Source: Hymenobacter sp. (lineage in GTDB: Bacteria; Bacteroidota; Bacteroidia; Cytophagales; Hymenobacteraceae). From it: a stretch of DNA of 8,475 nt. Location of the stretch: NCBI GenBank assembly GCA_025362615.1, contig JANYFQ010000615.1, positions 1 through 8,475 on the forward strand, read 5' to 3'. The position numbers and the translations under genes are program-made. Shown piece after piece: positions 1 through 6,339 of the stretch; positions within the stretch are counted from its first letter, which is position 1, and each line of letters starts with the position of its first letter. The notes beneath the pieces are model-generated. The model was given only the letters and a program-made list of their open reading frames with translations, was not told the origin of the DNA and ran no database searches.

Positions 1-1194
1 ACCAGCGGCACCAAATACATTCCCATCACCGGAGCCAGCATAGCCAACCACATCAACGGGGCGAAGGATGCGCTGCTGCACTACGTGGCCGCCACCGGCC
101 GCAGCCAGTTTCTGGACGGCAAGCTGATGTTTCTCAGCGGCTCGCCCGTCCTCGAAAACCACCACGGGCTGGCCACGGGGCGGCTCTCGGGCATCGTCAA
201 CCACCACGTACCCGGCTACTTGCGCCGCAACCAGCTCCCCAGCTACGCCACCAACATTATCGAAGACTGGGAAACCAAGCTCGACCGCATCGTGGACGAA
301 ACCCTGGGCCAGCCGATGACGCTGCTCTCCGGCATTCCGCCCTGGGTGCAGATGTATTTTGACCGCCTCGTGGCCCGCACCGGCCGGCCCATCAAGGACG
401 TTTTTCCCGATTTCAACCTCTTTGTTTACGGCGGTGTCAATTTCGAGCCATACCGCGCCAAACTCTTCGAAACCATTGGCAAAGCCGTGGACAGCATCGA
501 GCTTTTTCCGGCCTCCGAAGGCTTCCTGGCCTTCCAGGACCAGCCCGGCAACCCCGGCCTGCTGCTGCTCCTGAACAGCGGCATTTTCTTCGAATTCGTG
601 CCCGCCGAACGGTTTTTCGAGCCTAACCCGCCCCGCCTCACCATCGCCGAAGTCGAGTTGGACAAGCAGTACGCCGTCGTCCTCACCAGCAACGCCGGCC
701 TCTGGGCCTACTCTCTCGGCGACACCGTGCGGTTTGTGGGCTTGCAACCGCACCGCGTCGTGGTCACGGGCCGCATCAAGCACTTTCTGTCGGCCTTCGG
801 CGAGCACGTCATCGGCGAAGAAGTGGAAGGCGCGTTGCGCGAAACAATGGCCCAATTCGCGGAGGTTGAAGTGATTGAGTTCACCGTCGCGCCCCGCGTC
901 AGCGACGACCCGGCCCAGCCCTCGCGCCACGAGTGGCTGCTCGAATTTGCCCGCCCCCCGCACGCGCCAGCCGCCTTCGCCGCTGCCCTCGACGCTGCCC
1001 TGCGCCGCCGCAACACCTACTACGACGACCTGCGCCGGGGCAACATCCTCGTGCCGCTGCTCCTCACGGCCCTGCCCGCCGGGGCCTTCCAGCGCCACAT
1101 GAAACGCCTGGGCAAACTCGGCGGCCAAAACAAAGTGCCCCGCCTGGGGAATGATAGGGTAGTGGCCGAAGGATTGCTGGCGGAGATGCCGTAG
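1..1194 (+). CDS. GH3 auxin-responsive promoter family protein, 5' end missing
   Basis: The reading frame is open from base 1 and ends at TAG (1192-1194), giving 397 residues; the true start lies left of the window. The first residues, TSGTKYIPIT, fit the end of the SSGT-type phosphate-binding motif of GH3 proteins. Downstream there are GH3-like blocks such as LFPASEGFLAFQDQPG, LNSGIFFEFVP, the YSLGDTVRFVG region and GEHVIGEEVEGAL. GH3 proteins are adenylating enzymes of the firefly-luciferase fold; plant members join amino acids to jasmonate or auxin through an acyl-adenylate. The role of bacterial members is largely unknown, so the substrate here cannot be named. Family members are usually about 500 residues, so roughly 100 N-terminal residues are missing. 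The GTG at 85 is internal, because homologous sequence continues upstream of it. The frame is intact throughout, and the next gene starts 20 bases after the stop. Confidence 0.9.
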   Translation, partial: TSGTKYIPITGASIANHINGAKDALLHYVAATGRSQFLDGKLMFLSGSPVLENHHGLATGRLSGIVNHHVPGYLRRNQLPSYATNIIEDWETKLDRIVDETLGQPMTLLSGIPPWVQMYFDRLVARTGRPIKDVFPDFNLFVYGGVNFEPYRAKLFETIGKAVDSIELFPASEGFLAFQDQPGNPGLLLLLNSGIFFEFVPAERFFEPNPPRLTIAEVELDKQYAVVLTSNAGLWAYSLGDTVRFVGLQPHRVVVTGRIKHFLSAFGEHVIGEEVEGALRETMAQFAEVEVIEFTVAPRVSDDPAQPSRHEWLLEFARPPHAPAAFAAALDAALRRRNTYYDDLRRGNILVPLLLTALPAGAFQRHMKRLGKLGGQNKVPRLGNDRVVAEGLLAEMP

Positions 1195-1202
1195 GAAAGG
1201 CG

Positions 1203-1210
1203 TAACTTTA
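1203..1210 (+). promoter_or_regulatory. Possible Bacteroidota -7 promoter box before the small conserved gene
   Basis: The octamer TAACTTTA differs from the Bacteroidota -7 consensus TAnnTTTG only at its last base, and it ends four bases before the ATG at 1215. A transcript from this box would begin at or very near the start codon and so be leaderless or nearly so. I found no convincing -33 element. It would serve the 1215-2305 gene set. Confidence 0.35.
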
Positions 1211-1214
1211 GGGT

Positions 1215-1442
1215 ATGCTTCGCCTCGATAAAACCGTCAGCCGCAAAACCACTTTACACGCCGACCAGGACGCGGAAGACTTGGCTTACTGGCTGACTAA
1301 AGCGCCCGCTGAACGGATGGCCGCCGTCGAAATACTGCGCCAACTCACCTATCCTTTTCATCTGCCCCAATACGATGAAGAACAACCAGCTACACATCGA
1401 CTTCAAAGAATTTATCGAATTATTAAACGCCCAGGGCGTTGA
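1215..1442 (+). CDS. Small conserved protein preceding a nucleotidyltransferase (75 aa)
   Basis: This is a 75-residue soluble protein of unknown function. Its core, residues 22-43 (DLAYWLTKAPAERMAAVEIL and on), and its basic tail RLQRIYRIIKR (62-72) resemble, from memory, small Bacteroidota proteins of the type 'YW-S-x-S/T-P-x-ER-x-AL-x-x-LR ... LQR-x-x-x-I-x-KR'. These often sit directly before a nucleotidyltransferase gene, as here. The start at 1215 follows a -7-like box; no Shine-Dalgarno sequence is visible. The last 68 bases overlap the nucleotidyltransferase gene in another frame. The conserved-looking tail lies inside the overlap, so the overlap does not look like a chance run past a lost stop. 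A partner or antitoxin-like role for the downstream enzyme is possible but is inference from position only. Confidence 0.65.
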   Translation: MLRLDKTVSRKTTLHADQDAEDLAYWLTKAPAERMAAVEILRQLTYPFHLPQYDEEQPATHRLQRIYRIIKRPGR

Positions 1443-1848
1443 TTATCTGGTGGTCGGGGCTTTCGCGGTGGCGGGCTACGGCGTCGTTCGCAACACCGGC
1501 GACATTGACGTATGGGTCAACCAAACAGAGGAAAACATGACGCGACTGGTGCGCGTGTTGGCAGCTTTCGGTTTAGCAAGCCTCGGCCATACCGTGGCTG
1601 ACTTTATGGAACCCGGAATCATCGTGCAGTTGGGCAATTCGCCCTTCCGCATCGACGTACTGACGGATATCGACGGGGTGTTTTTCGATGAGTGCTATCC
1701 CCGTCGCAAGACAATTGTGTTGAGCGACGTACCAGTCGCCATCATTGGCATCGAAGAGTTGCAAAAGAACAAAGCCAGCACCGGCCGCCCCAAAGACGCG
1801 GAAGACTTACGACTGCTCAAGTTGCGAGAATCGGATTCAACGGAGTAA
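1375..1848 (+). CDS. Pol-beta-type nucleotidyltransferase (DUF6036/MNT-like), 157 aa
   Basis: This is a minimal nucleotidyltransferase fold. VVGAFAVAGYGVVRNTGDID (residues 26-45) gives the glycine turn and the two metal-binding aspartates D43 and D45. RIDVLTDIDGV supplies the third carboxylate, D94. The tail NKASTGRPKDAEDLRLL (from about residue 131) matches the K-x-x-S-x-R-x-KD-x-x-DL ending common in this family. The usual G-G/S before the helix is G28-A29 here, a mild deviation. Such proteins transfer nucleotides to small molecules, RNA or protein; MNT antitoxins AMPylate HEPN toxins, but no HEPN gene is visible in this window. The ATG at 1375 is needed to keep the conserved FKEFIELLNAQGVDY segment, so the gene really begins inside the preceding one. 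Translation is probably coupled to that gene. The substrate is unknown. Confidence 0.85.
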   Translation: MKNNQLHIDFKEFIELLNAQGVDYLVVGAFAVAGYGVVRNTGDIDVWVNQTEENMTRLVRVLAAFGLASLGHTVADFMEPGIIVQLGNSPFRIDVLTDIDGVFFDECYPRRKTIVLSDVPVAIIGIEELQKNKASTGRPKDAEDLRLLKLRESDSTE

Positions 1849-1861
1849 ATATATTGATTGA

Positions 1862-2305
1862 GTGCGTATCGCCTTCGACCTCGACAACACCCTCATTCGC
1901 TGTGGGTATGACTTTCCGCTGGAAAAGACCCAACGCCGCATCTGGGCCAAATTTTTAGGCGATGAGCAGCTACGGGAGGGAGTCAAGGCACTCACCGATT
2001 TTTGCCGCCAGCGCGGCTGGGAGGTATGGGTTTACACCACTTCTTACCGCAGTGCCTGGCACATTCGGCGGCTGTTCTGGCTTCACGGCATCCGGCTGGA
2101 TGGCGTAGTGAACCAGCAGCGGCACGACCGCGAAGTCCACATCCGATGCACCAAGCACCCGCCCAGCTTTGACATCGACTTGTTGATTGACGACTCGGAA
2201 GGTGTACGAATAGAGGGCCAACGCTACGGCTTTCAAGTGCTGGTGATTGCGCCAGACGATGTGCAGTGGACGGAAAAAATGAAAATGGCCCTAGATGTCT
2301 TTTGA
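1862..2305 (+). CDS. HAD-superfamily phosphatase-like protein (147 aa)
   Basis: The N-terminus MRIAFDLDNTL holds HAD motif I, with nucleophile D6 and acid/base D8. VYTTS (58-61 for the TTS end) is a good motif II, K98 lies where motif III lysine is expected, and LLIDDSEGV supplies the motif IV aspartates D110-D111. All catalytic elements are present in a compact protein with little room for a cap, so a small phosphatase or phosphotransferase is likely; the substrate is unknown. The start is GTG at 1862, because an in-frame TGA at 1859-1861 rules out any earlier start. It begins 13 bases after the nucleotidyltransferase stop on the same strand, so the two probably share a transcript. Pairing of a nucleotidyltransferase with a phosphatase could mean opposed or sequential action on one substrate; that is inference. 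Confidence 0.82.
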   Translation: MRIAFDLDNTLIRCGYDFPLEKTQRRIWAKFLGDEQLREGVKALTDFCRQRGWEVWVYTTSYRSAWHIRRLFWLHGIRLDGVVNQQRHDREVHIRCTKHPPSFDIDLLIDDSEGVRIEGQRYGFQVLVIAPDDVQWTEKMKMALDVF

Positions 2306-2376
2306 AGCGGTGGCAGCACAGCTTGGTGGCACATAAAACCCGTACACTGACTCCGAAACCGCTCTAAATTAGCTTT

Positions 2377-2946
2377 ATGTCCAAATTTGTTCTGTTTCTC
2401 ACCTGCTGGCTCATTACCTTCCGTAGCAACAGCCAAGCGCCACCAACTGCCTTCCCAGATACACCAATCTTCACCAAAACGTCGGTGGGCAAGGCTCGAA
2501 TCGGCACGACCATCGCCCAGCTCAAAAAGCTGTACGTCGGCTGCACGTTCACCCCTACCTTCTCAACTCCCTACGGTTTCGACGCGCATACGGGCAAGCC
2601 GGATGCCTTGCTGGTTCGTGCAGCGGGCAAGAAATTGTTCATCTGTTTTGGCGGCGCGAGAATCACGGGTTTCATTGTTCTTCACCCATCCTACAAGTCG
2701 GCCACTGGCATCCACGTTGGCTCCACTTCGGGGCAGTTGCGGACAGCGGAGCCGGGCGTGGTGGTTTCAATGCACGAATTTGTGGAAAATATACAGATTG
2801 CAGCGGTCGAACCCCAGGCACCCGCCAGCCCCATGTACATCTTCAGTGGACAACGGCCGATAGGCAAAATCAAGAACTCCCTCGAAGCCTCCGAAATTGC
2901 CGTGCTCACGGCCAAGATTTCTTGGATTGTAATCAAACCAAATTGA
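2377..2946 (+). CDS. Secreted protein of unknown function (189 aa)
   Basis: Residues 1-20 look like a signal peptide: a lysine at position 3, the hydrophobic stretch FVLFLTCWLI, then a polar SNSQA segment suitable for cleavage. The mature part is about 165 residues, mostly predicted-strand-like, with Cys56 and Cys90 possibly able to form a disulfide. Two segments resemble each other, IGTTIAQLKKLY (42-53) and GIHVGSTSGQLR (111-122), each with a G-T/S-T-x-x-Q-L pattern that recalls small periplasmic proteins built from a repeated 'G-x-S/T-x-x-x-L' unit. I do not recognise the family. The start ATG at 2377 lies in a 71-base gap after the HAD gene. The stop overlaps the next gene. Base composition in the upstream gap is more A/T-rich than most of the window. 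Confidence 0.7.
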   Translation: MSKFVLFLTCWLITFRSNSQAPPTAFPDTPIFTKTSVGKARIGTTIAQLKKLYVGCTFTPTFSTPYGFDAHTGKPDALLVRAAGKKLFICFGGARITGFIVLHPSYKSATGIHVGSTSGQLRTAEPGVVVSMHEFVENIQIAAVEPQAPASPMYIFSGQRPIGKIKNSLEASEIAVLTAKISWIVIKPN

Positions 2947-3392
2947 CATCCAAACCCGCCCTCCACGCCGCCTGCGTCGCTTTCGTGGCCGCCCGCATTG
3001 CCGCCGCCACGGCCGCCATGCAGGCCGCCCAGCAGTCGGCCAACACCGAAACCAAGAGCAGCGCCGGCGACAAGTACGAAACCGGCCGCGAAATGGCCAC
3101 CGCCGAACGCGACCGCAACGCCGTGCAACTGCACCAGGCCCAGCAGTTGCAGGCCGAACTTACCCGCATCAGCCCCGCCGCGCCCTGCGACACCGTGCGG
3201 CCGGGGGCGCTGGCGCACACCACGTTGGGGTGGTTCTACGTAGCCATCGGGGCCGGCAAGCTCGTGGTGGGCGAGCAGGAGGTTTTCGCCGTGTCGGCCG
3301 CTGCGCCGGTGGCCGTGGCGCTGCGGGGCAAGCGGGTAGGGGAGGAGGCCGCTTTTAACGGGCAGGCGGTGCGGGTGTTGGCGGTGGACTAA
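2922..3392 (+). CDS. Conserved Bacteroidota protein with ETKSSAGDKYETGREM motif (156 aa)
   Basis: An N-terminal alanine-rich helical region (residues 14-42) leads into ETKSSAGDKYETGREM (43-58) and a charged helix (59-84), then a compact C-terminal domain (about 90-156) with GWFYVAIGAGKLVVGEQEVFAV and a G-K-x-x-G-x-x-x-x-F-x-G ending. From memory, this is the pattern of a widespread Bacteroidota family sometimes labelled '3-oxoacyl-ACP synthase' without good reason; the helical hairpin plus small C-terminal domain recalls GreA/GreB-like transcription factors. The function is unknown. The ATG at 2922 overlaps the previous gene by 25 bases. A TTG at 2943, overlapping the TGA at 2944-2946, is an alternative start that would remove seven residues. 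The stop codon overlaps the convergent toxin gene's stop. Confidence 0.8.
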   Translation: MDCNQTKLTSKPALHAACVAFVAARIAAATAAMQAAQQSANTETKSSAGDKYETGREMATAERDRNAVQLHQAQQLQAELTRISPAAPCDTVRPGALAHTTLGWFYVAIGAGKLVVGEQEVFAVSAAAPVAVALRGKRVGEEAAFNGQAVRVLAVD

Positions 3393-3772
3393 GGTGCCAT
3401 CAGGGCCAGGCCCGGCACGTAGCCAAAGTGCTTGTCGAGGGTGAGCAGCGGCACGTCGTTGGCCCGGCAGATGGCGGCAATCCACATATCGTTTTCGGGG
3501 ATGGGGCTGCCCTTTTGTTTAAGGGCCAAGCGGATTTCAGCGTAGTGTTCAGCGGCAATTCCGTCTAGTATTAACGAAGGCAGGGTTTGGATAAAGTCGC
3601 GATACCACAGCAGATTTTTCTCCACGCGGCCTGAATTTCTGGCTCCGAAAAGCAATTCGCCCGCTACTGTTATGGGCAGCGCACAGTTGGATAGTTGTAG
3701 GTTATGGTCAGTCAGCAACTGGGCTTGGCCGCGCAGTATTGCAATGGCGATGTTGGTGTCAAGGGCTACCAT
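3389..3772 (-). CDS. vapC: VapC-type PIN-domain toxin ribonuclease (127 aa)
   Basis: This is a single PIN domain with the acidic residues expected for Mg-dependent RNA cleavage: D5 in MVALDTN, E39 in VAGELLFGA, D95 in PENDMWIAA and D113 in LTLDKHF. A length of 127 residues is normal for VapC. Family members cut tRNA or rRNA and stop translation until neutralised by the VapB partner; the target of this one cannot be read from sequence. The ATG lies inside the end of the antitoxin gene (7-base overlap), so translation of the two is probably coupled. At its 3' end the TAG overlaps the stop of the convergent plus-strand gene by four bases. The catalytic set looks complete, so the toxin is likely active. 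Confidence 0.9.
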   Translation of the reverse strand: MVALDTNIAIAILRGQAQLLTDHNLQLSNCALPITVAGELLFGARNSGRVEKNLLWYRDFIQTLPSLILDGIAAEHYAEIRLALKQKGSPIPENDMWIAAICRANDVPLLTLDKHFGYVPGLALMAP

Positions 3773-3993
3773 TCCCCTTCGATGTTGTTGAACTCGCGGT
3801 TGATGACGGCTGTCATCTCATCAGCATCTTCTTTCGAAATGCTGCCCACAAAGCGTTCAAAATCAGCCTGACTGCCCCGTGGCGGCCGGTCAGGGTTCGC
3901 CTGCCGGGTGGCGATGAGGTCGAGGATGTCGCGCAGCAACTGCGGGTCGTCGGTGATGGCCACCTTTTTGAAGATTTCTTCGCGGACTGTCAT
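3766..3993 (-). CDS. VapB-like antitoxin (75 aa)
   Basis: This small acidic protein lies directly upstream of the PIN toxin and overlaps it by seven bases; the bases GAATGGTAG hold both its last codons and the toxin's ATG. The N-terminal half (MTVREEIFKK, then LLRDILDLI) is helical. The C-terminal half, with SISKEDADEM and EFNNIEGEW, resembles the toxin-wrapping tails of VapB-type antitoxins. I do not see a clear AbrB or ribbon-helix-helix DNA-binding motif, so autoregulation is uncertain. I chose ATG at 3993; a TTG two codons upstream (3999) is possible but lies in the proposed -7 promoter box. Its job is to bind and block the toxin, and to be degraded under stress; that follows from family and position. 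Confidence 0.8.
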   Translation of the reverse strand: MTVREEIFKKVAITDDPQLLRDILDLIATRQANPDRPPRGSQADFERFVGSISKEDADEMTAVINREFNNIEGEW

Positions 3994-3996
3994 AAC

Positions 3997-4004
3997 CAAA
4001 AATA
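3997..4004 (-). promoter_or_regulatory. Putative -7 promoter box of the toxin-antitoxin pair
   Basis: Read on the minus strand, the octamer is TATTTTTG, an exact match to the Bacteroidota TAnnTTTG -7 element. It ends three bases before the antitoxin ATG, implying a leaderless or nearly leaderless message. A TTG lies about 24 bases further upstream, which is longer than usual spacing, so the -33 element is uncertain. Confidence 0.45.
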
Positions 4005-4023
4005 AAAAGTGAGGGAATGATAC

Positions 4024-4036
4024 CGGTGCAACACCG
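4024..4036 (-). terminator. Short hairpin after the OmpA-family gene, possible terminator
   Basis: CGGTG-CAA-CACCG is a perfect five-base-pair hairpin ten bases beyond the OmpA-family stop codon. On the minus strand it is followed, about 12 bases later, by a T-rich run that is also part of the toxin-antitoxin promoter. The gap between stem and T run makes a standard intrinsic terminator doubtful; it may only protect the 3' end or separate the two units. Confidence 0.3.
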
Positions 4037-4046
4037 TCCGGCCCGC

Positions 4047-6191
4047 CTAGTTCCAGCCCGTGCCGGCGGGGTCGGCCTTGGGGTCGGCCCCTTCGGGTTT
4101 CAGCAGCCGAAACTCCACGCGGCGGTTCACCTGGGCATCGGCAGTAGTCAGCTCGTCTTTGAGCGGGCGGGTCGAACCATAGCCGAAGCTCTCGATGCGG
4201 GCGTTGCCGAGCTTGCCCTTGGTTTCGACGTAGCGGCGGATGGCCTGGGCGCGGTCTTGCGAGAGCTTCTCGTTCACGTCGGGGTCGCCGCTGGTGTCGG
4301 TGTGGCCCGCAATGCTGAGGCGGAACGTGGGGTGGTCCACCATAAACACCGCAATGCGGTCGAGCGTTGGGTACATAGCAGGCAGAATGTTCGATTTACC
4401 GGCCTCAAACTCAATGTTTTTGAAAATCAGCGGCAGCTTGTAATTGATGCTGTTCGTGAAGAGCGTCATCGTGGTGTCGCCGGTGAGGGCGAACTGTTTT
4501 TCGACGCTGAAAAAGTTGTCGCTCTGGATAAGCAGCGCGTAGTGCGAGCCTTCAATCAACTCAAAATCGAAGGAGCCGTCGGGTCGTAAGTACTTACTGG
4601 CCACTTCGATGCCGTTGTCGGTATCAATCACGCTCACCACGCCCCGCAGCGGGCTTTGGGTCACGGAGTCTACCAAAGTACCCTCTACTTTGGTGGTGGC
4701 CAGGGGCTGCGCTTCCATCGGCAACGGGAAGGAATACAAGTCGAGGTTGTTGAGGTCGGCGGGTTCGGAGCGGGCGTAGTAAAGGTTTTTGCTCTGGCTG
4801 TCGATAGTGAAGTAGTATTCTGAGCCTTTGCCGTTTACGAGCGGACCAATGTTTTTGGGCTCTTGCCAGCGCCCGCCCACGCGGTAGGTTTTGTAGATGT
4901 CGAAATCGCCAAAATTGAGCAGTTGTCCCCGCGAGCTGAAGTACAAAACGTGGTAGAGCGGGTGATAAAACGGGCTGACTTCGTTCTCGATGGTGTTCAC
5001 GACCGGCCCCACGTTTTGGGCGGCGCTCCACTGCCCGTTTTTCAATTTACGGGTTAAGTAGATGTCACTCAGGCCAAAGCCGCCCAATCGGTCCGAGGCA
5101 AAATACAGCGTGTCTTCGCTTTGCGAGAGCGTGGGTTGCGAGTCCCAGGCCGGCGAATTGACGAGCAAGCCCATGCTTTTGGGGGCTCCCCATTTGCCGT
5201 CTTTGCCCCGCGTTGCGGTGTAGAGGTCGCAGTTGCCGTGGCAGCCGGGACACTCGCAGCGGGCAAAGAAAATGGTGCGCCCATCCTTGCTTAAACACGC
5301 CGAGCCTTCGTTGTAAGCCGAGTTGATGGGCTTGGGCAGCGGCTCGGCATCGGTCCACGAAATGCCCTCCCTGTGCGAGGTGTAGAGGTCTTCGTCGGGG
5401 GCGGTGTTGAGCAGGCCGCGCTGCTTGCGCTTGCTGCTGAACAAGAGCACGCTATCGTTGCCGGAGAGGGCGGGGCCGTAGTCGGGGGTTTTGCTGTTGA
5501 TGGCCTCGCCCATGCTCGTGTACACACCCTTGGGCGGGTGAAAGGTGTTGATGTTTTTGCGGTACTCCACAAGGTCGTAATAGACCTTCATGGGTACGTA
5601 AAGCTGCTCGTTTTTCTGGTCGAGCGAGTCGTAATAAAGCTGCACCTTGGTGATGTCGGTGCGGTGGTGCTTGAGGGCAAGGCGGTAATAGGCTTTGGCC
5701 TTAATCTGTTGGCTGTCACGTTCCAGGAGCTGACCCATGCGCCAGAGCATCCCGGTGTTGCGGGCGAAATTGGTGGGGCCGAAACGGGCCACGTAGTCTT
5801 CGAGCAGCAGCCGGGCCTGGTGATATTGCTTGCGACGTTCGGCCTTCCCAATGGCACGCAACGCTTTTTTATCCTCGTAAAAAGGGTAGCGGTTGATGTT
5901 CACAAAATCGGGAGTGCCGTCGGGGCGCAGGTGCAACTTGCGGCTGGTGCGGCTGCTCAGGCTTCGCACCCGGTAAGTGCCCGGCGCGATTTTGGCCGGC
6001 TGCCGGCTGGCTGGCGCGGTGGCCGGCCGCGCCGAGGCCCCGCCGCTGGTGGTATCCTGCGAGGGCGAAGCCGCGGCGGGTACTGCTCGGCGCGGTGCCC
6101 GCCGTTGCGCCTGCGCGACCAAAGGCCGCAACGGGCCGCCGGCCAGCAACGCCAGCACCAACAGCCAGCGCATGAGTAACGGAAAGGGCAT
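4047..6191 (-). CDS. PorE-like envelope protein: TPR, PD40 propeller, CRD and OmpA C-terminal domain (714 aa)
   Basis: Residues 1-28 are a signal peptide (LLMRWLLVLALLAGGPL..., cleavage near VAQAQ), with no lipobox cysteine. A basic, Pro/Ala-rich linker follows to about 70. Residues 105-200 are TPR-like helices (ERRKQYHQARLLLEDYVARF). About 240-500 hold PD40-type blades such as GRTIFFAR, EDTLYFASDRLGGFGLSDIY and GDFDIYKTYR. About 510-585 resemble a carboxypeptidase regulatory-like domain (VEGTLVDSVTQSPLRG). The C-terminus is OmpA-like, with GHTDTSGD and NEKLSQDRA; D632 and R647 match the pair that binds peptidoglycan diaminopimelate. This domain order is that of PorE (PG1058) of the Porphyromonas type IX secretion system, which anchors the machine to peptidoglycan; many Bacteroidota encode several such proteins, so the specific role is inference. 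A four-cysteine cluster lies at 312-321. Met7 is an alternative start. Confidence 0.92.
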   Translation of the reverse strand: MPFPLLMRWLLVLALLAGGPLRPLVAQAQRRAPRRAVPAAASPSQDTTSGGASARPATAPASRQPAKIAPGTYRVRSLSSRTSRKLHLRPDGTPDFVNINRYPFYEDKKALRAIGKAERRKQYHQARLLLEDYVARFGPTNFARNTGMLWRMGQLLERDSQQIKAKAYYRLALKHHRTDITKVQLYYDSLDQKNEQLYVPMKVYYDLVEYRKNINTFHPPKGVYTSMGEAINSKTPDYGPALSGNDSVLLFSSKRKQRGLLNTAPDEDLYTSHREGISWTDAEPLPKPINSAYNEGSACLSKDGRTIFFARCECPGCHGNCDLYTATRGKDGKWGAPKSMGLLVNSPAWDSQPTLSQSEDTLYFASDRLGGFGLSDIYLTRKLKNGQWSAAQNVGPVVNTIENEVSPFYHPLYHVLYFSSRGQLLNFGDFDIYKTYRVGGRWQEPKNIGPLVNGKGSEYYFTIDSQSKNLYYARSEPADLNNLDLYSFPLPMEAQPLATTKVEGTLVDSVTQSPLRGVVSVIDTDNGIEVASKYLRPDGSFDFELIEGSHYALLIQSDNFFSVEKQFALTGDTTMTLFTNSINYKLPLIFKNIEFEAGKSNILPAMYPTLDRIAVFMVDHPTFRLSIAGHTDTSGDPDVNEKLSQDRAQAIRRYVETKGKLGNARIESFGYGSTRPLKDELTTADAQVNRRVEFRLLKPEGADPKADPAGTGWN

Positions 6192-6193
6192 AG

Positions 6194-6201
6194 CAAATTG
6201 A
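6194..6201 (-). promoter_or_regulatory. Possible -7 box directly upstream of the PorE-like gene
   Basis: On the minus strand the octamer is TCAATTTG, one mismatch from TAnnTTTG, ending two bases before the ATG at 6191. It is the third such box in the window placed almost against a start codon. If used, translation may really begin at Met7 (6173), which would leave a short leader. Confidence 0.3.
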
Positions 6202-6324
6202 CGTAATGAAACGGTAACGGCCGCAAGTTCCGATATTTTAGTTAATCTGCACGGCCGTAGGGGACAGTGGGCCGCCGGTGTTTAGCACGTTTCCATCGGG
6301 TTAACTGCTGTTGCACCGCCTGAC

Positions 6325-6339
6325 CCCGCGTAACGTCAG
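6325..6339 (+). repeat. Solitary copy of the element's 15-bp terminal motif
   Basis: CCCGCGTAACGTCAG is identical to the reverse complement of 6370-6384 and matches 6503-6517 with one change. With 6370-6384 it forms a perfect 15-bp inverted repeat around a 30-base spacer. It also lies in a small stem formed by CCTGAC (6319-6324) and GTCAGG (6335-6340). It may be the remnant of a second element or a site used by the same process. Confidence 0.7.

Noticed and set aside
85..87. GTG as the true start of the GH3-family gene
   Set aside because: GH3-like sequence (TSGTKYIPIT) continues in frame upstream to the window edge, so the gene starts outside the window.
2305..2362. Inverted bases AGCGGT and ACCGCT after the HAD gene as a terminator
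   Set aside because: Only six bases pair across a loop of more than 40 bases and no T run follows.
2691..3485. 264-residue minus-strand open frame across three genes
   Set aside because: It covers parts of two supported plus-strand genes and the toxin gene in another frame, and its sequence is Gly/His-rich with no recognisable domain.
5373..6179. 268-residue plus-strand open frame opposite the PorE-like gene
   Set aside because: The real gene on the other strand has clear domains; this product is Val/Gly-rich antisense with no motif.
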